Shown piece after piece: positions 26,289 through 34,126 of a stretch of DNA of 46,424 nt (position 1 is the first letter of the stretch; each line of letters starts with the position of its first letter). Below the pieces are notes generated by a model. The model worked only from the letters and a program-made list of their open reading frames with translations. It made no database searches and was not told the DNA's origin. The position numbers and the translations under genes are program-made. The DNA is taken from positions 1-46,424 of the forward strand of contig SHUQ01000006.1 of NCBI GenBank assembly GCA_009694585.1. The letters are read 5' to 3'. The DNA is from Candidatus Nanopelagicales bacterium (GTDB lineage: Bacteria; Actinomycetota; Actinomycetes; S36-B12).

Positions 26289-27227
26289 CTATGCCGATTG
26301 GTCTGGGTCCATGGTGGCGCCTGGCCCGGTGTAATCCTCACCATAGGCACTAGGTGCCGGCCGACGACGGCGAATCGGCATCACCGCGCCAGCTGCCAGG
26401 CGCCGAGCCGCGACCAAAAACCCCGTGTGCCCGCTCATCCGGTGATCGGGGCGGACCGAAAGCCCGTCTAGGTGCCAGGTACGCACCAAAGACTCTTCAG
26501 CCCGCGGCTCGGTCCAGTCGCCGGCCAAACGGATAGTTTCAACAAGTTTGGATAGTTGGGTAGCAGTGGCAACATAACCCACGAGAACACCGCCTGGTTC
26601 CAAAGCCGCGGCCACCATCGGTAAGCAATCCCAGGGCGCGAGCATGTCGAGCACCACCGCGTCCAAGCCCGCGTCTGTCAGGTTCTCCTCTAGATCGCCG
26701 ACCGTCAATTGCCAGCAGGTGGGCAGTCCTCCGAACCAGGTGGCGACATTTCGGGTGGCGACCTCGGCGAAATCTGCTCGGCGTTCAAAACTATGGACGT
26801 AGCCTGCATCGCCCACCGCACGTAAAAGTGAACAGGTCAAAGCACCGGAGCCGACCCCAGCTTCGGCGACCCTCATCCCCGGACCGAGACCGGCCAACCC
26901 GATGATGCGGGCGGAATCCTTCGGGTAAATAACGGCGGCTCCGCGCGACATGCTCAGGACAAAGTCGTCAAGTAACGGCCTAAGCGCTAAATAAGCGGTG
27001 CTCCCGGAGTTGGTAACTACCGATCCCTGGGCAAGACCGATGAGGTCGTCGTGCTCGATAGCGCCTCGGTGGCTGTGGAAGGACTTCCCCGGCGTCAAGG
27101 TAATCGTGTGCATGCGCCCTTTGGGGTCGGTCAACTGCACTAGGTCGCCTGCAACAAATGGTCCGCTACGGGCACTATTGGTAACCGAAACCGGGTCGGT
27201 TGAAAATGGAGCGTGGGCGCGTGCCAT
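26289..27227 (-). CDS. trmI: tRNA (adenine-58-N1)-methyltransferase TrmI
   Basis: TrmI methylates adenine 58 in the T-loop of tRNAs. The 312-residue protein has a small N-terminal beta domain (GDLVQLTDPKGRMHTITLTPG) and a Rossmann-type methyltransferase domain with the SAM motif VAEAGVGSGALTCSLL and the catalytic-site segment LDAVVLDMLAPWDCLP. The counterpart in M. tuberculosis, Rv2118c, also lies next to the proteasome cluster. A TAGTGT box seven bases before the ATG suggests a leaderless message, divergent from the RecB-like gene. Confidence 0.93.
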   Translation of the reverse strand: MARAHAPFSTDPVSVTNSARSGPFVAGDLVQLTDPKGRMHTITLTPGKSFHSHRGAIEHDDLIGLAQGSVVTNSGSTAYLALRPLLDDFVLSMSRGAAVIYPKDSARIIGLAGLGPGMRVAEAGVGSGALTCSLLRAVGDAGYVHSFERRADFAEVATRNVATWFGGLPTCWQLTVGDLEENLTDAGLDAVVLDMLAPWDCLPMVAAALEPGGVLVGYVATATQLSKLVETIRLAGDWTEPRAEESLVRTWHLDGLSVRPDHRMSGHTGFLVAARRLAAGAVMPIRRRRPAPSAYGEDYTGPGATMDPDQSA

Positions 27228-27234
27228 TCGTCGA

Positions 27235-27240
27235 ACACTA
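27235..27240 (-). promoter_or_regulatory. -10 box for trmI (leaderless)
   Basis: TAGTGT on the minus strand is seven bases from the ATG at 27227 and fits TANNNT. The divergent RecB-like gene has its own box 18 bases away. Confidence 0.5.
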
Positions 27241-27257
27241 GTGGGTGCTAGTTGGCC

Positions 27258-27263
27258 TAGGCT
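27258..27263 (+). promoter_or_regulatory. -10 box for the RecB-like nuclease gene (leaderless)
   Basis: TAGGCT lies six bases before the ATG at 27270. The entire divergent promoter region with trmI is 42 bases. Confidence 0.5.
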
Positions 27264-27269
27264 GCAGCC

Positions 27270-28163
27270 ATGACGAAAACCGAGGCCGAAGTCGGTCTCG
27301 TTGACTATCCAACCTCGCTCTCGCCTTCGCGGGCGAGTGACTTCATGACATGCCCCTTGCTATTTCGCTTCCGCTCGATCGATCGCTTGCCACAGGACCC
27401 ATCACCTGCCGCCCTAAGAGGCACCATGGTGCACCGGGCACTTGAACTGCTATTCGATTTACCCCCAGAAGCCCGGACTCTAGGTGCGGCCAACGCCTTA
27501 CTGGAGCAAACTTGGGTTGAGCTTTCGGCAGCTGACCCCCAATCAGCGGCGGTGCTGCAGGCGGAGTTGTCGTTAAAGCCGGAGGCACCAGCTGCAGAGG
27601 TAGCGGCCGCTGTAATTGCGCCCGCTGCAATTTACCTAGACACCTATTTTGCTCTTGAGAATCCGCAACGCTTGGAACCCCATGAGCGTGAGTTCGGAGT
27701 CGCCGTTGAAATTGCCGATAACTTTACCATCAGAGGCTTCATTGACCGTGTTGATCGTACGCCTGCGGGCGACATTCGGATTGTTGATTACAAAACTGGC
27801 CGAGCACCGACCGCTAAGTATCAAGACAAAGCAATGTTTCAGATGCGCTTTTATGCCCTCGCGTGGTGGCGCCTAACGGGTGTAGTGCCAAAGATGTTGC
27901 AGTTGATCTACTTGGGTAGCAATAACATGATCCGCTACGAACCAAGTCAGAGCGATCTGGAAGCTACCGAGGCAAAGATTCTGGCCTTGCGCCTTGCAAT
28001 TAATGAGTCTGCTAATAGTGGGATCTTTGCCCCTACCACTTCTAAGCTTTGCGACTGGTGCAGTTTTCGGGCTCTATGCCCGGCCTGGGGTGGGACTCCC
28101 CCAGCACTACCGCCAGTGAGTTTGTGGATCGCGCCGCCAATCCCAGACGGACTTGCTACCTAG
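27270..28163 (+). CDS. RecB-family PD-(D/E)XK nuclease with iron-sulfur cysteines
   Basis: The 297-residue protein is a stand-alone RecB-type nuclease domain, the Rv2119 family. The catalytic core is visible as REFGVAVEIADN, RGFIDRVDRT and IRIVDYKTGRAP (the D-x-K of the active site). Cys28 (FMTCPLLF) with Cys261, Cys264 and Cys270 (CDWCSFRALC) matches the layout of the AddB/Cas4-type Fe-S cluster. It probably acts on DNA ends in repair; no helicase partner is adjacent. The gene ends one base from the convergent HAD gene. Confidence 0.9.
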   Translation: MTKTEAEVGLVDYPTSLSPSRASDFMTCPLLFRFRSIDRLPQDPSPAALRGTMVHRALELLFDLPPEARTLGAANALLEQTWVELSAADPQSAAVLQAELSLKPEAPAAEVAAAVIAPAAIYLDTYFALENPQRLEPHEREFGVAVEIADNFTIRGFIDRVDRTPAGDIRIVDYKTGRAPTAKYQDKAMFQMRFYALAWWRLTGVVPKMLQLIYLGSNNMIRYEPSQSDLEATEAKILALRLAINESANSGIFAPTTSKLCDWCSFRALCPAWGGTPPALPPVSLWIAPPIPDGLAT

Positions 28164-28164
28164 C

Positions 28165-28854
28165 TCAAGACTTTGTCGCAAGATCCCACAAGCTTTCGAA
28201 ACTTTTCCCAGCCAGATCCTTGATACGGGCGAGCCCCACGAAGTTGCCCAAAGGCGCCAAGTGCTCTATGGCCACAACCTGGCAGCCGGCATCAATAGCC
28301 GCCCGCAATCCGGTCGGTGAATCCTCAACCACAAGGCACTGCCGTGGTTTAGTTTCGAGCGCGGCTGCTGCGCTTATGTATGGGTCTGGATGCGGCTTTG
28401 GGTCTCTAACCTCATCCCCTACGACAAGTACACCGAATGGGTCATAGCCGAAATCAGCAATTATGCTTCAGTGTGCACCATCAACTACTGCGCGCGGGGA
28501 GTTTGTCACTAACGCCAGCGGCAACTGCAGCGCGCGTGCACTAGCAACCAGTTCACGCGCCCCAGACATCCATGGGATTTGCTTTGCGGTGTACTGCTCA
28601 CGAACACGAGCCATCAAAAAAGCCTCGACCCAGTCACTGTCGTACCTGTCGGAAGCATCAGGGCTCAATTTGGAGCGCATATGTGAAACCACCCGATCAA
28701 CCGGGCCGCCCAAACAGTGCTCCTGATCAGCGAGATCCCAACCAAAGCCCATTGCGTCCATGGTTTTGGTCTCGGCAATCAACCAAAGGGGCTCAGAGTC
28801 GAGCAATGTGCCATCCATGTCGAAAAGCACGGCACTGGGGAACTTAAGTGGCAT
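28165..28854 (-). pseudogene. HAD-superfamily hydrolase interrupted by an in-frame TGA
   Basis: Read from the ATG at 28854, the frame encodes a beta-phosphoglucomutase-like HAD hydrolase: LFDMDGTLLDSEP (Asp12, Asp14), LPLALVTNSPRAVVDG, then a TGA at 28468-28470 (codon 129). In the same frame, with no shift, the protein continues with the conserved HAD motifs III and IV: VGDEVRDPKPHPDPY and CLVVEDSPTGLRAA, to a TGA at 28165. So a single base change (for example TGG or CGA to TGA), or a sequencing error, explains the break. The start lies inside the metH stop region (11-base overlap). Without the stop the protein would be about 229 residues, normal for the family. Confidence 0.85.
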
Positions 28855-31800
28855 TGAAATATTTGGCTTCCGGATGATGCGCGATAATTGCACTTGTTGA
28901 TTGCTCCGGATGTAATTGAAACTCTTCAGAAAGTTCGACACCAATTCGTGCCGGATCCAATAGCTTTACTATCTCGGTCTGTTGTTCCAGATCGGGGCAG
29001 GCTGGGTAGCCAAATGAGTACCTAGAACCGCGATAGCCCTGTTTGGAGATAAGCGCATCCATATCTTGGTTGTCTTCGGCCGACAAGTTAAGTTCCTCGC
29101 GGATTCGCGCGTGCCAAAATTCAGCAAGTGCTTCCGTTAGCTGCACTGACAGGCCGTGCAACTCTAAATAGTCACGATAGGCATCAGCGGCGAAAAGTTT
29201 CCCGGTTGCATCAGAGGCCGCCCGACCCATGGTCACCACGTGAAATGCCACCACATCTAGTTCACCTGAATCTTTGTCGCGGAAGAAATCCGACAGGCAC
29301 AGGTGACGATCTCGCCGCTGCCTGGGGAAAGTGAACCGGACGCGCTCTTTGCCCTCATCGGGCCCTTCGTGCCAAACCACAACTAAGTCATCACCCTCGG
29401 AATAGCACGGGAAGTAACCGTAGACAATTGCTGGCTCAATCATCGCCTCGGTAGGGATGCGATCTAGCCAGTAGCGAAGCCGCGGTAAACCTTCGGTCTC
29501 AGCGAGTTCGGCATATGACGGGCCGTCCCCTCGACTAGCTTTCAGCCCCCACTGGCCCAAGAAAAGTGCACGTTCATCTAGATACGGGGTGTAGTCCGAC
29601 AGTGAAACCCCCCGCACCACGCGGCTGCCCCAAAATGGCGGTTTGGGGATCGAAACTTCACGAGCGACGTCTGAGCGCGCCGGCATATCGACCAACTCAG
29701 TTGTTTTTGGCCGTATTGGACTTTGTACCCGACGCTCGCGACGTGCCGGCAAAGCGGCCCCAGCCTCACCTCGCTTGATGGCCATCAGCGCATCCATAAG
29801 TCGTAGCCCCTCAAAAGCATCTCGGGCATAACGCACGTCACCCTTATAGATGTCGCCGAGATCTTGTTCAACGTACGACCGAGTCAGTGCGGCGCCACCT
29901 AGCAGAACTGGGTAGCGATTCGAAATACCTCTGGCATTCATCTCTTCTAGGTTTTCTCGCATAATCACAGTGCTCTTCACGAGTAACCCACTCATGCCAA
30001 TCGCGTCGGCTGAGTTCTGATCAGCGGCTTCAAGAATTGCCGAAATCGGCTGTTTTATGCCAATATTTACGACATTGTAACCGTTGTTGGTTAAAATAAT
30101 GTCGACAAGATTTTTGCCGATGTCGTGCACGTCGCCCTTTACCGTGGCCAACACCATGGTGCCTTTGCCTGACTCATCTGCCTTATCCATATGCGGCTCG
30201 AGGTAGGCGACAGCGGTCTTCATAACCTCAGCACTTTGCAGTACGAACGGCAGTTGCATTTCGCCCGAGGCAAATAAATCACCGACGGTCTTCATCCCAG
30301 AAAGTAGGGTGTCGTTGACGATCTCTAAGGCCGGCCGGTCACTTAGCGCTGCGTCGAGATCAGCTTCTAGACCGATTCGTTCACCATCGATAATGCGACG
30401 TTCGAGTCTTTCAAAAAGTGGGAGAGCAGCCAGTTCTTGGGCCCGTGTTTCAGCGCTCGACTTGGCTTCAACCCCATCGAAGAGTTCCAGATAGCGTTGC
30501 AGCGGGTCGTAACTCACCATGTTGTTCTCGTCGTAGTGCCTGCGGTCGTACACGAGGTCAAGAGCCACGGCGCGCTGGTCATCTGGGATGCGACTCATTG
30601 GCAAAATCTTCGATGTGTGCACGATGGCAGAGTCCAGACCCGCTTCAACACATTCGTGCAGAAACACTGAATTCAAAACCTGTCGCGCGGCCGGGTTGAG
30701 TCCAAATGATACATTCGAAAGCCCAAGCGTGGTCTGCACCGTTGGGTACATCGTCTTTAAGGTGCGGATTGCTTCAATGGTCTCGATCCCGTCACGACGG
30801 GTTTCTTCCTGACCTGTAGCGATAGGGAACGTGAGGGTGTCGACGAGAATGGATTCAACGCTCATCCCCCAGTTAGTCGTTAGATCCCTGATAAGGCGAT
30901 CCGCCACCCGCACCTTCCACTCCGCGGTGCGCGCTTGGCCCTCTTCGTCAATGGTCAAAGCGACCACTGAAGCCCCATGCTCTTGAACCAACGGCATGAT
31001 CTTTGCAAAACGAGAGTCGGGTCCGTCGCCATCTTCATAGTTGACCGAATTGACAATAGCCCGACCGCCCAGCATCTCTAGGCCTGCCTGAATGACGGCG
31101 GCCTCGGTGGAATCCAGCATGAGCGGCAAAGTAGATGCGGTGGCAAAACGCCCAGCCAAGTTCTTCATGTCGGCAACACCGTCGCGGCCGACATAGTCAA
31201 TACAAAGGTCTAGAACATGCGCACCATCACGAATTTGCGCGCGGGCTATGTCAACACAATCATCCCAATCCTCACCCAACATAGCTTCGCGAAATGCCTT
31301 GGACCCGTTGGCGTTCGTGCGCTCACCGATGGTCAAATATGTGGCGTCTTGACGAAATGACACTGATTGATAAAGCGACGCTGCACCAGCTTCGAAATAT
31401 GGAGCACGGGCCTTGATCTCACGGCCCCGCACGCGATCGACGACGTGGCGTAAATGCTCGGGAGTAGTGCCGCAACAGCCTCCGACCAAGCTCAGGCCGA
31501 ACTCGGCGGTGAAAGTGTCGTGGGCGTCGGCCAGTTCACTTGGCGTTAGTGGGTAATGCGCACCGCCAACTGCCAGCACCGGGAGCCCCGCATTTGGCAT
31601 GCAGGACAGCCCGATCGGCGAAGTCTTGGATAACGTGCGCAAGTGCTCACTCATTTCGGTGGGCCCGGTAGCGCAGTTAAGGCCGATGATGTCGATCTTT
31701 AGTGGCTCCAGGGCGGTCAAGGCCGCACCAATTTCGGTACCAAGCAACATGGTGCCTGTGGTTTCCACAGTCACCTGCGCTATCAACACGATGTCTTTGC

Positions 31801-32341
31801 CACTTGAGGCGACTGCACGCTTGGCACCGATCACCGCGGCCTTGGCTTGCAATAGATCCTGCGCGGTCTCGATAAGGATGGCATCGGCGCCGCCGTCGAT
31901 GAGTCCAGCGGCTTGGATTTCATAGGCGTCTCTAAGTAAAGCAAATGGCGCATGGCCAAGGGATGGAAGTTTGGTACCGGGGCCCACCGATCCAAGTACC
32001 CAGCGTGGGCGATCTGGGGTGGACCAACCGTTAGCCACCTCACGGGCAATGACGGTACCGGCGCGTGCTAACTCATAGATGCGGTCGGCGATGTCGTACT
32101 CACCGAGGTTCGCGAAATTTGCACCAAAAGTATTGGTTTCGACGCAGTCAACGCCCACTTCGAAATAGGCATCATGAATGCTCGCGACCATCTCGGGTCG
32201 GGTCACATTCAAAATCTCATTACAGCCCTCATAGCCTTGGAAATCATCAAGGTTGGGGTCGGCGGCCTGCAGCATGGTGCCCATCGCGCCATCAGCCACT
32301 ACTACCCGTGAGGCGAGGGCATTCCGCAAAGTTTCGACCAT
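28844..32341 (-). CDS. metH: Cobalamin-dependent methionine synthase
   Basis: MetH transfers a methyl group from 5-methyltetrahydrofolate to homocysteine through methylcobalamin. From the ATG at 32341 the protein has about 1165 residues with all four modules in order: homocysteine domain (DGAMGTMLQ near the start, zinc ligands in GLNCATGP and VGGCCGTTPEH), pterin-binding domain (IGERTNANGSKAF), cobalamin domain (VKGDVHDIGKNLVD, with the lower-ligand histidine) and activation domain (RYSFGYPACPDLEQQ). The upstream ATG at 32458 would extend into the divergent promoter region. No cobalamin riboswitch is visible upstream. A TAGACT box lies ten bases before the ATG. Confidence 0.95.
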   Translation of the reverse strand: MVETLRNALASRVVVADGAMGTMLQAADPNLDDFQGYEGCNEILNVTRPEMVASIHDAYFEVGVDCVETNTFGANFANLGEYDIADRIYELARAGTVIAREVANGWSTPDRPRWVLGSVGPGTKLPSLGHAPFALLRDAYEIQAAGLIDGGADAILIETAQDLLQAKAAVIGAKRAVASSGKDIVLIAQVTVETTGTMLLGTEIGAALTALEPLKIDIIGLNCATGPTEMSEHLRTLSKTSPIGLSCMPNAGLPVLAVGGAHYPLTPSELADAHDTFTAEFGLSLVGGCCGTTPEHLRHVVDRVRGREIKARAPYFEAGAASLYQSVSFRQDATYLTIGERTNANGSKAFREAMLGEDWDDCVDIARAQIRDGAHVLDLCIDYVGRDGVADMKNLAGRFATASTLPLMLDSTEAAVIQAGLEMLGGRAIVNSVNYEDGDGPDSRFAKIMPLVQEHGASVVALTIDEEGQARTAEWKVRVADRLIRDLTTNWGMSVESILVDTLTFPIATGQEETRRDGIETIEAIRTLKTMYPTVQTTLGLSNVSFGLNPAARQVLNSVFLHECVEAGLDSAIVHTSKILPMSRIPDDQRAVALDLVYDRRHYDENNMVSYDPLQRYLELFDGVEAKSSAETRAQELAALPLFERLERRIIDGERIGLEADLDAALSDRPALEIVNDTLLSGMKTVGDLFASGEMQLPFVLQSAEVMKTAVAYLEPHMDKADESGKGTMVLATVKGDVHDIGKNLVDIILTNNGYNVVNIGIKQPISAILEAADQNSADAIGMSGLLVKSTVIMRENLEEMNARGISNRYPVLLGGAALTRSYVEQDLGDIYKGDVRYARDAFEGLRLMDALMAIKRGEAGAALPARRERRVQSPIRPKTTELVDMPARSDVAREVSIPKPPFWGSRVVRGVSLSDYTPYLDERALFLGQWGLKASRGDGPSYAELAETEGLPRLRYWLDRIPTEAMIEPAIVYGYFPCYSEGDDLVVVWHEGPDEGKERVRFTFPRQRRDRHLCLSDFFRDKDSGELDVVAFHVVTMGRAASDATGKLFAADAYRDYLELHGLSVQLTEALAEFWHARIREELNLSAEDNQDMDALISKQGYRGSRYSFGYPACPDLEQQTEIVKLLDPARIGVELSEEFQLHPEQSTSAIIAHHPEAKYFNAT

Positions 32342-32351
32342 GACGAAGCTG

Positions 32352-32357
32352 AGTCTA
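32352..32357 (-). promoter_or_regulatory. Possible -10 box for metH
   Basis: TAGACT on the minus strand lies ten bases before the ATG at 32341, so the leader would be about three bases. No room exists for a riboswitch in the 55-base divergent gap. Confidence 0.35.
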
Positions 32358-32383
32358 CTGACTGCCCCTTTGCCGGCACCCGA

Positions 32384-32389
32384 TAGCGT
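32384..32389 (+). promoter_or_regulatory. -10 box for the alpha/beta hydrolase gene (leaderless)
   Basis: TAGCGT lies seven bases before the ATG at 32397. The same hexamer precedes the aldo/keto reductase gene. Confidence 0.5.
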
Positions 32390-32396
32390 TCCCGTT

Positions 32397-33278
32397 ATGT
32401 CGGTACCTGCTATACGAACCATAGAGGTCTCGGACGGGGCCGTGCTGACCCTTCGCACTTGGCGCGAAAGCAGCGTTAAACAAGTGCCGATCCTGCTACT
32501 CCATGGGCTATCCCAGCAGGGGCAGTTTTGGGCGCCGGTGGTGGCTCGACTTCGCGCCGGTACCGTCGCTGCTCTGGATCAACGCGGTCACGGGAGTTCT
32601 GACGTACCAGCGGATTTCGACTTCACGATCACCCGTTGTGCCCACGATGTTGCTGAAACCTGCGCCGCGCTTGGGTGGGATACCGTACAGCTGGTGGGTC
32701 ACTCCTGGGGGGCTTCGGTTGCGGTTTGTGCTGCCGCGAGATATCCCACCACCTTTAGTGCCCTCACTCTAATTGACGGAGGGCTTTGGGGCCCGCGCGA
32801 TATGGCCGAGGAAATTGGTCGTGGCGAAACTTTGGAACGCTTACGTCCACCGACATTTGCTATGTCACCGGAAGAACTTTGGCCACTGCTGGCAAGTGGT
32901 GCCATGGGCGAGTGCTGGACTGCAGAAACCCAGGACGCCCTCGCGCCAACTTTTCGGCTCGGAGATGACGGCCTGCTTCGAAGCACACTGGGCCTCGAGC
33001 GCCACCTACGAGTGCTCGAGGGGATGCTGGATTACTCATCTGATGCTGACCTAGAACGGATTAACCGCCCGATCTGGGCGGTACTTTGCGAAGGTAGCGC
33101 GAACGCGATCCAAGAGCGGGCGCTAATTCGGGCGGCTTCCAACCCACAAATTCGACTCCAACGTTGGCAAGGCGCCATTCACGACGTACCCTTGCAATGG
33201 CCAGCGATGGTCGCCGGGCTCATTGACACCATGGTTGAGACCGAGTGCACAGCGAGCCAGAAAGGGGCAAGTAGTTGA
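32397..33278 (+). CDS. Alpha/beta-fold hydrolase
   Basis: The protein (293 residues from the ATG at 32397) has the alpha/beta hydrolase pattern: LLLHGLSQQGQFWAPVV (oxyanion-hole HG), DQRGHGSSDVP, and the nucleophile elbow LVGHSWGASVAVCAA with serine in GHSWG. The late WQGAIHDVPLQWP holds the catalytic histidine. The substrate is unknown. The in-frame ATG at 32340 overlaps the metH start and lies upstream of the TAGCGT box, so it is disfavoured. The stop overlaps the start of the PAC2 gene (TTGA), so the two are coupled. Confidence 0.85.
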   Translation: MSVPAIRTIEVSDGAVLTLRTWRESSVKQVPILLLHGLSQQGQFWAPVVARLRAGTVAALDQRGHGSSDVPADFDFTITRCAHDVAETCAALGWDTVQLVGHSWGASVAVCAAARYPTTFSALTLIDGGLWGPRDMAEEIGRGETLERLRPPTFAMSPEELWPLLASGAMGECWTAETQDALAPTFRLGDDGLLRSTLGLERHLRVLEGMLDYSSDADLERINRPIWAVLCEGSANAIQERALIRAASNPQIRLQRWQGAIHDVPLQWPAMVAGLIDTMVETECTASQKGASS

Positions 33279-34126
33279 TTGAGTTCGACGATCTGCCCGA
33301 ATTGATTGACCCGGTAATGGTTGCAGCCTTCGAAGGCTGGAATGACGCTGGGGATTCAGCTTCCGGCACTATCAGCCACCTTTGCGAAGTCTGGGATGCA
33401 CAGCCACTAGCGGATCTCGACTCCGAGGAGTACTACGACTATCAGGTTAATCGGCCGCATATCTCAACGGATGAGGCTGGGGTGCGGCAACTAACCTGGC
33501 CGAGTACTAGCCTCTATGTGGCGCGCATTCCGTTAGCACCGCGTGACATCATCTTGGTACAGGGTATCGAGCCGAATATGAAATGGCAGCAGTTCGTCCG
33601 TGAGATCTTGGGTTTGGCGGCCGAGCTCGATGTCAGTCTGGTTGTCACCTTAGGTGCCCTGCTATCTGACACCCCGCATACGCGCCCGGTGCCGGTAACC
33701 GGCACCTCAACCGATATCAGTGTCGGTGCCGAGCTTGGCCTTGAGCCTTCGCACTATGAAGGCCCGACCGGCATTGTCGGTGTATTGCAAGAGGCATGCA
33801 TGCGCTTTGGGATTCCGGCTGTTTCGCTTTGGGCCGCGGTGCCCCACTACGTCGCACAGCCCCCTTGCCCCAAGGCCACCCTTGCACTTGTTCGCCGCGT
33901 TGAAGATCTGCTCGACATCCCGGTGCCACTTGGTGATCTTGTTGAAGAGTCGAGGGCCTGGGAAATTGGTGTCGATGAACTTGCTGCGGAAGATGATGAG
34001 GTTGGCGAGTACGTAAAACAGCTTGAAGAGGCTCGAGACACTGTGGACCTACCCGAGGCAAGTGGTGAAGCGATCGCTAAGGAATTCGAACGCTACCTGC
34101 GCCGAAGGGGTGCTGACGAGCGTTAG
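33275..34126 (+). CDS. PAC2-family protein (proteasome assembly chaperone-like)
   Basis: The 283-residue protein belongs to the PAC2 family (M. tuberculosis Rv2125). Recognisable features are VAAFEGWNDAGDSASGTISHL near the N-terminus, ILVQGIEPNMKWQQF, VTLGALLSDTPHTRPVPVTG and an acidic C-terminal helical tail (LAAEDDEVGEYVKQLEEARD). Eukaryotic PAC2 proteins help assemble the 20S proteasome alpha ring; whether bacterial members do is not established. It starts with TTG inside the stop of the hydrolase gene. It lies about 7 kb from the mpa end of the proteasome cluster. Confidence 0.85.
   Translation: MIEFDDLPELIDPVMVAAFEGWNDAGDSASGTISHLCEVWDAQPLADLDSEEYYDYQVNRPHISTDEAGVRQLTWPSTSLYVARIPLAPRDIILVQGIEPNMKWQQFVREILGLAAELDVSLVVTLGALLSDTPHTRPVPVTGTSTDISVGAELGLEPSHYEGPTGIVGVLQEACMRFGIPAVSLWAAVPHYVAQPPCPKATLALVRRVEDLLDIPVPLGDLVEESRAWEIGVDELAAEDDEVGEYVKQLEEARDTVDLPEASGEAIAKEFERYLRRRGADER

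Noticed and set aside
28468-28470. TGA as a selenocysteine codon in the HAD gene
   Set aside because: HAD hydrolases are not selenoproteins, the position is not catalytic, and I see no convincing hairpin just downstream.
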